A DNA stretch of 15,866 nucleotides from an uncultured Bacteroides sp. (GCF_902491285.1 NZ_CABUHK010000103.1:1-15866), one strand, 5' to 3'; shown: positions 8,074 through 15,536, counted from the first letter of the stretch. Notes: generated from the sequence alone by a model not told the origin. Program-made: numbers and translations.

Positions 8074-8112
8074 CACCTGAAAAGATTTGCCAGGAGTCTT
8101 TTATGACTAAAT

Positions 8113-8191
8113 ATTCAGGCACGAAATTATGCGGATTACACGGTTCTAATCAAACAAAAAGCGTGAAATCCGTGTAATACGTGCCTGATTT
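8113..8191. repeat. Palindromic intergenic repeat, copy 1 (degenerate)
   Basis: Outer arms CAGGCACG (8116-8123) and CGTGCCTG (8180-8187) are exact complements. Inner arms ATTACACGG (8135-8143) and CCGTGTAAT (8170-8178) are also exact. The left arm carries extra unpaired bases. The element shares its outer arm, its GGATTACACGG core and AT-rich flanks (ATATT before, TATATTAT after) with the copy at 12913. It follows the antiporter gene and could end its transcript, although no T-run follows. Confidence 0.7.
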
Positions 8192-8369
8192 ATATTATCC
8201 AAACAGTTAATTTATCCGACACATCCTCAACACTTCAGACGTATCAATGAATAAATCAGAAGGAAGAAACAAAAAAAGCCCGACAGTAAACCGGAAAAAA
8301 TGTTCGGAAACCCTCCGTTAATTAACCGTAAAACTTAAATTTAAAGTTCGGGTTGCAGTTATGAAATAT
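8192..8369. other. Rest of the 320-base gap between antiporter and acyl-CoA ligase
   Basis: I see no gene here. The stretch holds two 10-base perfect palindromes, GTTAATTAAC (8317-8326) and TTAAATTTAA (8335-8344), just upstream of the ligase promoter. They may be regulator sites or chance AT-rich symmetry. Confidence 0.4.
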
Positions 8370-8377
8370 TAAATTTG
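8346..8377 (+). promoter_or_regulatory. Probable promoter of the acyl-CoA ligase gene
   Basis: TAAATTTG at 8370-8377 is an exact TAnnTTTG match. A TTCG at 8347-8350, 19 bases upstream, is a one-mismatch -33 element. The start would fall near 8381-8384, inside the odd palindrome AGTTTTAAACT (8381-8391). Confidence 0.55.
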
Positions 8378-8408
8378 CGCAGTTTTAAACTAAATGTGCA
8401 AAAATCGA

Positions 8409-10073
8409 ATGGAACAAGAACATCAGTTCATTGATTATATTGAGCAAAGCATCATCAACAATTGGGACAAAGATGCCTTAACTGACTATAAAGGAATCAC
8501 CCTTCAATATAAAGACGTAGCGCGTAAAATCGCTAAATTTCACATCGTTCTGGAAAGTGCGGGAATCCAGCCTGGAGATAAAATAGCAGTCTGCGGACGC
8601 AACAGTGCCCACTGGGCAGTTACTTTCTTAGCAACTATCACTTATGGAGCTGTTATCGTGCCTATTTTACACGAATTTAAGGCGGACAATATTCATAATA
8701 TCGTCAACCATTCCGAAGCCAAACTGCTTTTTGTGGGCGACCAGGCGTGGGAAAATCTGAACGAAGATGCCATGCCCTTACTGGAAGGCATTGCTTTACT
8801 GACAGACTTTTCCGCTTTGGTATCACGAAACGAAAAGCTAACTTATGCTTTCGAACACCGGAACGCCATTTACGGACAGCGGTATCCCAAGAATTTCCGT
8901 CCGGAACATATCTGCTACCGGAAAGACAGACCGGAAGAACTGGCTATCATCAATTATACTTCGGGCACTACGGGTTATTCAAAAGGAGTCATGCTCCCCT
9001 ATCGCAGTATTTGGTCGAACGTAACTTATTGTTTCGAAATGCTTCCTGTCAAACCGGGAGACAATATTGTTTCCATGCTTCCCATGGGACACGTGTTCGG
9101 TATGGTTTACGATTTCCTATACGGATTCTCGGCAGGTGCACATATTTACTTCCTGACACGTATGCCGTCTCCGAAAATCATTGCCCAATCCTTTGCGGAA
9201 CTTAAGCCAAGAGTAATTTCCTGTGTACCCTTGATTGTAGAAAAGATTATAAAGAAGGATATCCTGCCCAAAGTAGACAGTAAAATCGGTAAGTTGCTGC
9301 TCAAAGTGCCTATCGTTAACGATAAGATCAAGTCTTTGGCACGTCAGGCTGCTATGGAAATCTTCGGTGGAAACTTTGATGAAATCATTATCGGCGGTGC
9401 CCCTTTCAACGCTGAGGTGGAAGCCTTCCTCAAAAAAATAGGATTCCCTTATACCATCGCTTACGGCATGACGGAATGTGGTCCGATTATCTGCTCCAGC
9501 CGTTGGGAAACATTGAAACTCGCTTCTTGCGGAAAAGCAACGACACGCATGGAAGTAAAGATTGATTCGCCGGATCCCCAAACGCATGCCGGAGAAATCA
9601 TTTGCAGAGGAGCGAATATGATGCTGGGATACTACAAGAACCCCGAAGCTACCGCACAAATTATCGATGTGCACGGCTGGCTGCATACGGGCGACCTCGG
9701 CACTATTGACGAAGAAGGATATGTAACCGTCCGTGGCCGCAGCAAAAATCTGCTTCTCACTTCGAGCGGACAAAACATTTATCCCGAAGAGATTGAAAGC
9801 AAACTGAACAATCTGCCGTATGTTGCGGAATCCCTAATCGTTTTGCAGCATGAGAAACTGGTAGCTCTTATCTATCCAGATTTCGATGACGCCTTTGCCC
9901 ACGGATTGCAGCAAGCAGATATTCAGAAAGTGATGGAACAGAACCGTATCGAACTGAACCAGCAACTTCCCAACTACTCACAGATAAGCAAAATAAAAAT
10001 CCATTTTGAGGAATTTGAAAAAACTGCGAAGAAGTCAATCAAACGCTTCATGTATCAGGAAGCGAAAGGATAA
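8409..10073 (+). CDS. AMP-forming long-chain acyl-CoA ligase (FadD-like)
   Basis: This 554-residue adenylate-forming enzyme activates a carboxylic acid with ATP and then transfers it to CoA. Motifs in order: phosphate loop YTSGTTGYSKG (183-193), YGMTECGP (352-359), TGD (427-429, ribose contact) and hinge GRSKNLLLTSSGQNIYPEEIE (443-463). The C-terminal end KKSIKRF (541-547) has the active-site region. The catalytic Lys of the usual TxKxKR pattern is apparently replaced by Ser543, with Lys at 541, 542 and 545. Long-chain fatty acids are the likeliest substrate from the hinge and overall length, but aryl or other acids are not excluded. An upstream ATG at 8394 would add five residues (MCKNR) but would sit only 10-13 bases after the predicted transcription start, so I prefer 8409. 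Confidence 0.9.
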   Translation: MEQEHQFIDYIEQSIINNWDKDALTDYKGITLQYKDVARKIAKFHIVLESAGIQPGDKIAVCGRNSAHWAVTFLATITYGAVIVPILHEFKADNIHNIVNHSEAKLLFVGDQAWENLNEDAMPLLEGIALLTDFSALVSRNEKLTYAFEHRNAIYGQRYPKNFRPEHICYRKDRPEELAIINYTSGTTGYSKGVMLPYRSIWSNVTYCFEMLPVKPGDNIVSMLPMGHVFGMVYDFLYGFSAGAHIYFLTRMPSPKIIAQSFAELKPRVISCVPLIVEKIIKKDILPKVDSKIGKLLLKVPIVNDKIKSLARQAAMEIFGGNFDEIIIGGAPFNAEVEAFLKKIGFPYTIAYGMTECGPIICSSRWETLKLASCGKATTRMEVKIDSPDPQTHAGEIICRGANMMLGYYKNPEATAQIIDVHGWLHTGDLGTIDEEGYVTVRGRSKNLLLTSSGQNIYPEEIESKLNNLPYVAESLIVLQHEKLVALIYPDFDDAFAHGLQQADIQKVMEQNRIELNQQLPNYSQISKIKIHFEEFEKTAKKSIKRFMYQEAKG

Positions 10074-10105
10074 CACAGTGGCATCACAAATCATAAGATA
10101 AAAAT

Positions 10106-10145
10106 AAAAACGGTGGACAGCCATAAGTGCCGTCCACCGTTTTTT
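10106..10145. terminator. Bidirectional terminator between convergent genes
   Basis: AAAAACGGTGGAC (10106-10118) pairs exactly with GTCCACCGTTTTT (10132-10144). The flanking A-run and T-run let it work on both strands. It serves the ligase (+) and the GH97 gene (-), which converge here. Confidence 0.88.
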
Positions 10146-10181
10146 CTAACCTCTTAACCAACTTTATTTAGACCTATTATT

Positions 10182-10224
10182 TTCCTGACAATCTTTTAGT
10201 TCCTTATCTTCCTGACAATCTTTT
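10182..10224. repeat. Two direct copies of a 16-base sequence downstream of the GH97 gene
   Basis: TTCCTGACAATCTTTT occurs exactly at 10182-10197 and 10209-10224, a 27-base period. Both lie in the GH97 3' untranslated region, before the bidirectional terminator. The 8-base TAGACCTA also occurs twice, at 10169-10176 and 10257-10264, bracketing the pair. No coding potential is visible. Confidence 0.65.
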
Positions 10225-10288
10225 TACCTCAAAAACTAAACCTATCCCCATTATAATAGACCTAATCTAATATTCTATTTGTTCCGAA

Positions 10289-12298
10289 TTAAAGCGGCAT
10301 GAATGAAACAGCCTGTCCACCGCCGGCAGCCATCCGTACAGTCAGCACATTTTCGGAAGTCACCGTTTGTTCCGTTATCTGATAATCCGTAGGGTTCGTT
10401 TTCCAGTCCGCCTTTTCTCCGTCAGCATAGATAGTGGCCTTATACTGTTTGCCCGATTCCAGGAAGTCCAGTTTTATTTCCAATGTACGTGGCTTTTCGT
10501 CAGTAGCAGCTCCTAGGAAATAGTTGCCTTTTGCTTTGCGTACAACTGCTATGAATTCTCCCGGTTCACCGGCCAATGCTTTCGACTCGTCACAATCCGG
10601 ATTAAAATCGCGGAAGAACTGAAAAGCAGGATGCCCCTCATAATGTTCAATCATATCAGAAGCCATTTGCAGAGGAGAATACAGAATCACCCAGTTGGCT
10701 ATCTGTTTTGCCAAGGTGGTATTCACACGGCTGTTTCCCTTATCCTGGTCATTCCATTTCTGACGGCGGGGAGAATCTTTGGTCTGCAAGAACAGGATAT
10801 CAAAAGTGCCCGGAGTGTAATCCATCGGTCCGGACAACAGGCGGGTAAAAGGAAGCATCACATGATGAGACGGCGGGTTGCCCTCGCTCCATGCGTTCCA
10901 TTCCATCCCCCTCGCACCCTCACGAGTCATCATATTGGGCCATGTACGACGGATACCGGTATCCTTGATCGGTTCGTGCGCATCCAGTGTCATTTTGTGG
11001 CGGGCAGCCGTTTCCACCACTTTCTGATAATGGTTGACTCCATACTGTCCGTGGTGTGAAAGCCCGTTCGGGAAAGCTCCTGCATAACCGGTTTTCAGAA
11101 TAGTAATGCCGTGGTCGGTGTACCATTGCATGGCATTATCCATTTGGCGCTCATAGTTCGGAATATTTCCACCTGTCTCATGATGTCCGATGATTTCAAT
11201 GCCTCTCTCTTTGGCATAACGGACTATCTCGTCAATATCAAAATCGGCATAAGGTTTCGTAAAGTCGAAGTTCTGCATACCGCCCCAACTTTCCCAACCT
11301 TCATTCCAGCCTTCAAACAGGACACCTTCTATGTTGTTGGCGGCTGCAAAATCAATGTACTTTTTAGCGTTGACGGTAGTGGCACCGTGGCGTTCGTCCA
11401 TCTTCCAGGTTTCTACACCGAGATGCATCCCCCACCATACTCCGACATATTTCAATGGACGAATCCAGTCGGTAGCTGCCAGTACACAAGGGTCGTTCAG
11501 ATTCAGAATCAGTGAAGAGTTGATTAACCCCACAGCTTCGGGAGCAATCTGGATGGTACGCCAGGAAGTAGTGAAATGGTTGCCTTTGCGCACCTTGATA
11601 CCGTCAGGCCACGGGGTAAGCTCCGCTTTCAACGTATAATTTCCCGCCTGCTTCAAAGTCATTTCGGAGAAGTCATACAAAGCCGCTTCATGGATGCTTC
11701 CATACACACCGTCCGCTGTTTTGAATGTGAAAGGCGTATTTGCCGTTTCGACTTCGGAGATAGGTTGCTGCTTATAAAGTAATTCATAAGTTTCCGCACT
11801 GGCGGGAATCGACCATGAAGTACCGTCCTGACGGAAACGGAACGTAGTCAGCTCATCGGTTATCATCAATGAATCTGCCGTGGGGACGTTGTATTCATAG
11901 CGGAATCCTACTCCATCATCGAATACACGGAAACGAAGGGTCAGTTCCACCTGGCTTCCGTTGGTCAGGTTGACTGCCATTTCATTATAATGGTTCCGGT
12001 TCGTCTTATTCTCTCCCCAAGGCTGCGTCCAAGTCTCGTCCTTGCTGTCGAAAGTTGTACTTTTTATTTGGAAACCGTCCGCCAGGGCAACTCCGTTGCC
12101 TTCCGTGAAGCCCATCACCGAATTTTCAATGAATAATGAATCACCCACTGAAACGTTATAGAGTGGCCTGCCGTTTTCGTCTACTGTAAAGGACATTTTA
12201 ATATGGCCGTCCGGTGATTTGACCTCTGTTTTCGGACTGCTACACGAGTAACATCCCAGCACACACAGAAAAGCTCCGACTAAATGATTTATTTTCAT
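10289..12298 (-). CDS. GH97 family glycosidase, lipoprotein, inverting alpha-glucosidase type
   Basis: This 669-residue exo-glycosidase resembles SusB. The N-terminus is a lipoprotein signal: hydrophobic stretch, then VLGC (C16), with a second candidate at C19. This places it on the periplasmic face of a membrane. The N-terminal beta-sandwich (about 27-270) precedes a TIM barrel (about 275-565) and a C-terminal beta domain. Acidic residues matching GH97 ligand and catalytic positions are E203 (IHEAAL, Ca2+), E374 (HHETGG), E442 (DAHEP) and E466 (REGARGMEW). The position of the Asp nucleophile in retaining alpha-galactosidase members appears to be KTGYAG (402-407) here, with no Asp, so I infer the inverting alpha-glucosidase group. 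No SusC/SusD transporter genes adjoin it. The gene is divergent from the thioredoxin gene. The 208-base gap has no convincing -7 element on this strand; TGTATTTG (12379-12372) has one mismatch. Confidence 0.92.
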   Translation of the reverse strand: MKINHLVGAFLCVLGCYSCSSPKTEVKSPDGHIKMSFTVDENGRPLYNVSVGDSLFIENSVMGFTEGNGVALADGFQIKSTTFDSKDETWTQPWGENKTNRNHYNEMAVNLTNGSQVELTLRFRVFDDGVGFRYEYNVPTADSLMITDELTTFRFRQDGTSWSIPASAETYELLYKQQPISEVETANTPFTFKTADGVYGSIHEAALYDFSEMTLKQAGNYTLKAELTPWPDGIKVRKGNHFTTSWRTIQIAPEAVGLINSSLILNLNDPCVLAATDWIRPLKYVGVWWGMHLGVETWKMDERHGATTVNAKKYIDFAAANNIEGVLFEGWNEGWESWGGMQNFDFTKPYADFDIDEIVRYAKERGIEIIGHHETGGNIPNYERQMDNAMQWYTDHGITILKTGYAGAFPNGLSHHGQYGVNHYQKVVETAARHKMTLDAHEPIKDTGIRRTWPNMMTREGARGMEWNAWSEGNPPSHHVMLPFTRLLSGPMDYTPGTFDILFLQTKDSPRRQKWNDQDKGNSRVNTTLAKQIANWVILYSPLQMASDMIEHYEGHPAFQFFRDFNPDCDESKALAGEPGEFIAVVRKAKGNYFLGAATDEKPRTLEIKLDFLESGKQYKATIYADGEKADWKTNPTDYQITEQTVTSENVLTVRMAAGGGQAVSFMPL

Positions 12299-12456
12299 AG
12301 CATATCTATTGTTTATATATAATACAATTCAGAAATAAGAAACACTTAAATGTTGGACGGATTTCTTTCGCCAAATACAAAAACAAAAAACAACAGAAAG
12401 GAAATATTGAAAAGCCAATAGGAAAAATAGCTATCCGTTCATTCTATAAGTGTCCC

Positions 12457-12464
12457 TATCTTTG
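12457..12464 (+). promoter_or_regulatory. -7 element of the thioredoxin-like gene
   Basis: TATCTTTG is an exact TAnnTTTG match, 42 bases before the ATG. No clear TTTG is found about 20 bases upstream. Confidence 0.6.
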
Positions 12465-12506
12465 CAAAGTGAAAAGATAAACACTAACCCCTAAATAATT
12501 AAAGTT

Positions 12507-12866
12507 ATGAAAATAGAAGATTTGAATAAAGATAGTTTCGTAGAAAAAGTGGCTGACTTCAAAGGGTATCCCAACCAATGGGAATTTAAAGGAGACAAGC
12601 CTTGCCTGGTAGATTTTCATGCACCGTGGTGTATCTATTGCAAAGCGTTGTCACCCATATTAGACCAGTTGGCGAAAGAATACGAAGGGAGATTAGATAT
12701 TTATAAGATAGATGTCGACCAGGAACCGGAACTGGAAAGCGCATTCAATATCCGTACTATTCCCAATCTGCTGCTTTGCACCAAAGACGGCAAACCGACC
12801 ATGAAACTCGGTACGATGAATAAAGCGCAATTAAAAGAATTGATAGAAACCAGTTTGCTTTCATAA
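12507..12866 (+). CDS. Thioredoxin-fold protein with CIYC active site
   Basis: This 119-residue single-domain protein has no signal peptide, so it is probably cytoplasmic. The redox motif is W41-C42-I43-Y44-C45 in DFHAPWCIYCKALSPIL, in place of the classical WCGPC. The cis-proline is P86 (IRTIPNLLL). The residues between the cysteines tune redox potential in this family, and Ile-Tyr differs from thioredoxin (Gly-Pro). It may be a specialised thioredoxin or disulphide reductase rather than a housekeeping TrxA. It has its own promoter and no operon partner. Its substrate cannot be deduced from the context, where a GH97 gene diverges from it and nagA converges on it. Co-regulation with the hcp stress block is not supported by any shared site. 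Confidence 0.92.
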   Translation: MKIEDLNKDSFVEKVADFKGYPNQWEFKGDKPCLVDFHAPWCIYCKALSPILDQLAKEYEGRLDIYKIDVDQEPELESAFNIRTIPNLLLCTKDGKPTMKLGTMNKAQLKELIETSLLS

Positions 12867-12912
12867 TATATGATACGTTGAAACATTTGCTTTTACAATA
12901 AGTATATATTTT

Positions 12913-12980
12913 AGGCACGGATTGCACGGATTACACGGTTTTAGTTTATCAGAACCGTGTTATCCGCGTAATCCGTGCCT
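12913..12980. repeat. Palindromic intergenic repeat, copy 2 (28-base arms)
   Basis: The left arm (12913-12940) and right arm (12953-12980) are 28 bases each and pair at 25 positions, with a 12-base loop. The outer 10 bases (AGGCACGGAT and ATCCGTGCCT) are exact. The arms contain internal CACGGATT-type repeats. The element lies between convergent genes, so it may act as a two-way terminator or mRNA-end stabiliser, but no T-run follows. Confidence 0.85.
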
Positions 12981-13036
12981 ATATTATTTCAGACGCTATT
13001 TGCTAATCCGCGCCTGTGTGATTTCAACCGTTATTT
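12970..13036. repeat. 35-base-period imperfect direct repeat overlapping the nagA 3' end
   Basis: Bases 12970-13001 and 13005-13036 are identical at 25 of 32 positions without gaps. The first copy is the end of the palindromic arm plus its right flank. The second copy runs over the stop codon of nagA at 13031-13033. Confidence 0.55.
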
Positions 13037-14203
13037 GTGCAACAGGATATCAGTTCCCGGAACAATCTTTCCCATCGACCAGACACAACGCACATTCAAT
13101 TCCTTGTCAAGAATCACAATATCGGCATCTTTTCCTTTGGCCAGCGCCCCTTTTCGGTCGCTTACCCCAATCAGACGGGCGGGAGTCTCGGAAGCCATGC
13201 GTACAGCGTCTTCCAAAGGTATATTCGCTTTCTTCACCATCGTACGCACCAGTATATCCATCGTAGCCAAACTGCCTGCCAACGCAGAATGGTCTGCCAT
13301 CTTGCATACTCCACCTTCAATAATATACTGAGGGTCAACCGGCACAGTCCCGTCAGAAGCGGCATAAGCCAAAGCGTCCGTTACGAGACAGGTATTCTCC
13401 ACACCTTTCAGTTTATACACCAGTTTCAATATAGTAGCCGGCAGGTGAATACCGTCCGCAATCACTTCCACCGTCATTCCATCCGTCAGATATACGCTTT
13501 CCACCGTACCTTCATATTTATACTCACGACGTTTATGGAAACCTGGCATCGCATTATAGAAATGTGCGGCATGAGTAAATCCTACCGCATATGCAGCCTT
13601 AATTTCATCATACTCGGCTTCGGTATGTGTCACAGCGGTCATAATTCCTTTCGAACGGGTATACTTCGCAAAATCATGCGCACCATGCAATTCCGGGCTG
13701 ATATCCCAACGCTTGATGCAAGAAGTATGTTCTAATAAAGGAATGTATTCACTCTCATCCGGCATTTTCAGGAAACCGTCATACTGCGTTCCTGCCATCT
13801 TAGGGTTCAGATAAGGGCCCTCGATATGCAGACCGAGAATAGGAGAATCTTTCTCCTGCATCAGACTTTCGCAAACATCGACAGCCTGATAAAGCCTTTC
13901 GAAAGAAGTGGACGATAAAGTAGGAAACATACTGGTAGCGCCATGCTTCAAATGAGCGGTAGTTGCCGTACGGAAAGCCTCTTCCGTCGCTTCGGTAAAG
14001 TCGTGCCCGCCACCGCCATGCGCATGCATGCTTACAAATCCCGGCACGATTGTCATCCCGCGGGCATCAATCACCGTTGCACCGATAACCGCCAGGTCAC
14101 TGTTGGTCACCTCTAATATTTTTCCATCGCAAATCAATACGGAGCCATCTTTCAGCCAGCCTTGCGGGGTAAGTATTCTTCCGTTTATTATCTGAGTTAA
14201 CAT
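13031..14203 (-). CDS. nagA: N-acetylglucosamine-6-phosphate deacetylase, downstream paralogue
   Basis: This 390-residue cytoplasmic amidohydrolase converts GlcNAc-6-P to GlcN-6-P and acetate. Metal and catalytic residues line up with the family: H60 and H62 (HAHG), E128 in the canonical HIEGPYLN, H193 (THTEAE), H214 (HAAHFYNAM), H253 (GIH) and D276 (VTDA). Length is close to the usual 380-400. It is the second gene of a pair: its ATG lies 21 bases after the stop of the paralogue, so they form an operon. An A-rich AAGAAG precedes the ATG. This copy keeps the standard EGP motif and is the better candidate for the classical activity. No nagB gene is in the window. Confidence 0.94.
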   Translation of the reverse strand: MLTQIINGRILTPQGWLKDGSVLICDGKILEVTNSDLAVIGATVIDARGMTIVPGFVSMHAHGGGGHDFTEATEEAFRTATTAHLKHGATSMFPTLSSTSFERLYQAVDVCESLMQEKDSPILGLHIEGPYLNPKMAGTQYDGFLKMPDESEYIPLLEHTSCIKRWDISPELHGAHDFAKYTRSKGIMTAVTHTEAEYDEIKAAYAVGFTHAAHFYNAMPGFHKRREYKYEGTVESVYLTDGMTVEVIADGIHLPATILKLVYKLKGVENTCLVTDALAYAASDGTVPVDPQYIIEGGVCKMADHSALAGSLATMDILVRTMVKKANIPLEDAVRMASETPARLIGVSDRKGALAKGKDADIVILDKELNVRCVWSMGKIVPGTDILLHK

Positions 14204-14224
14204 AGTCTTCTTTTTTATTAGGAT

Positions 14225-15391
14225 TTAAAACAGTTTGTTGGTACCTTCCACCAGTTGTCCCATTGCCCACACAGCCCTTACATTCAGGTCTTTGTCCAAA
14301 GCAATGATATCGGCATCCTTACCACGCTCGAGCGTACCTTTACGGTCCAGCACTCCCATGATGCGGGCAGGCGTCTCGGAAATCATCCTTATCACATCTG
14401 CCAATGGAATCTCCGCTTTCTGTACCATCGTGCGAATCAGGCGATCCATTGTCGCCACACTTCCCGCCAAAGCGGAACGGTCTGCCAGTTTACAAACCCC
14501 ATCCTCGATAATCACACGCGGATCGAAAGCCGTCTGACTGTCACTCGCCGCACAAGCCAGCGCATCCGTTATCAGGCAAGTACGCTCCACTCCCTTTATT
14601 TTATAGACAAGACGCAGAATCGTCGGGGGGACATGGATACCATCCGCCACAACTTCCACCGTCATATCGTCAATCAGATAAATACTTTCTACCGTACCCT
14701 CATATTTATACTCTTTCCGTTTATGGAATCCCGGCATGGCATTGTAGAAATGGGTAGCATGGGTATATCCTGCCTCATAAGCCGTCTGTATATCCTCAAA
14801 CTCCGCTTGGGTATGTCCAACCGATGCCAATATGCCTTTTGCCGTGATATACTTGCCGAACTGCATGGCTCCCGGAAGCTCCGGGGCTGCGTCCCAACGC
14901 TTGATACAATGCGTCTCTTCGAGCAACGGGATATATTCTTCAGGGTCAGGGTCTTTAATATTTTCAGGAATCTGCCCGCCTGCCATTGCCATATTGAAAT
15001 AATGTCCTTCGAGATGAAGTCCGAGCACCGGGCTATTCGGTTCCGCCATCATTTTCTCGGTAGTCTCCGCGGCCGCGCGAATCATAGGAATCGTGGAAGA
15101 AGAAAGAGTGGGAAAAATACTGGTAGTACCGTGCTGCATATGAGCCTTGATAGCAGTTTGGAAAGCTTCTTCCGTACCTTCCATAAAATCTCTTCCGCCA
15201 CCGCCATGAACATGGATTTCCACTCCACCGGGAACAATGTACATACCTTTGGCGTCAATCAGTTTGGCACCGATAATGGCAAGATCACAATTGGTTACTT
15301 CCAGAATTTTATTGTCGCGGATAAGAACCGACCCATCCTTGAGCCAGCCTTGCGGGGTCAGGATGCGTGCATTAATGATTTGTGTTAACAT
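14225..15391 (-). CDS. nagA: NagA paralogue with altered EGH motif
   Basis: This 388-residue homologue matches the neighbouring nagA at about 260 of 388 positions by hand, without gaps. All metal and catalytic positions are kept: H60, H62 (HVHG), E128, H193, H214, H253, D276. The canonical EGPYLN is EGHYFN here, so Pro130 is His next to the metal-binding Glu. Residues 101-150 are the least conserved block (about 42%) against 84% in residues 1-50, even though the nucleotide sequences of those first codons differ at synonymous sites. This suggests a shifted substrate or metal preference (for example another N-acetyl-hexosamine-6-P) rather than a redundant copy. It is the first gene of the operon. 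Confidence 0.9.
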   Translation of the reverse strand: MLTQIINARILTPQGWLKDGSVLIRDNKILEVTNCDLAIIGAKLIDAKGMYIVPGGVEIHVHGGGGRDFMEGTEEAFQTAIKAHMQHGTTSIFPTLSSSTIPMIRAAAETTEKMMAEPNSPVLGLHLEGHYFNMAMAGGQIPENIKDPDPEEYIPLLEETHCIKRWDAAPELPGAMQFGKYITAKGILASVGHTQAEFEDIQTAYEAGYTHATHFYNAMPGFHKRKEYKYEGTVESIYLIDDMTVEVVADGIHVPPTILRLVYKIKGVERTCLITDALACAASDSQTAFDPRVIIEDGVCKLADRSALAGSVATMDRLIRTMVQKAEIPLADVIRMISETPARIMGVLDRKGTLERGKDADIIALDKDLNVRAVWAMGQLVEGTNKLF

Positions 15392-15425
15392 ATCATCTGT
15401 TATTAAATTAATTATAGGTCTGTGG

Positions 15426-15463
15426 AATCAATGACGCTCTTTTTTGGGGGGAGTACATTGATT
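15426..15463. promoter_or_regulatory. Paired inverted half-sites in the nagA operon leader
   Basis: AATCAATG (15426-15433) and CATTGATT (15456-15463) are exact reverse complements with centres 30 bases apart, about three helical turns. The 22-base spacer contains a T-run and G-run (T6 then G6 on the + strand). It lies just downstream of the -7 element. It could bind a regulator on one DNA face, or form a weak hairpin at the 5' end of the mRNA. Confidence 0.4.
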
Positions 15464-15473
15464 TTTTCAGTTG

Positions 15474-15481
15474 CAAAATTA
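15474..15481 (-). promoter_or_regulatory. -7 element of the nagA operon promoter
   Basis: Read on the - strand this is TAATTTTG, an exact TAnnTTTG match. It implies a leader of roughly 75-80 bases. No clear -33 TTTG is present. Confidence 0.6.
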
Positions 15482-15536
15482 CGCTTTTCCATCCAATTTA
15501 TTGATAAAATCGTCCGGTAAACTTCCAATATAATAC

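Noticed and set aside
12372..12379. -7 element for the GH97 gene on the - strand
   Set aside because: TGTATTTG has one mismatch to the consensus and no -33 element at the right distance, so it is mentioned only under the gene.
14255..15388. A 377-codon open frame on the + strand, antisense to the first nagA paralogue
   Set aside because: It is almost exactly opposite a gene with all NagA motifs, its translation is rich in His, Arg and Ser with no recognisable domain, and it has no promoter. It is a shadow frame.
14050..15391. Recent gene conversion between the 5' ends of the two nagA genes
   Set aside because: The proteins are 84% identical over the first 50 residues, but their codons differ at many synonymous sites beyond a short identical run, so protein constraint explains it better.
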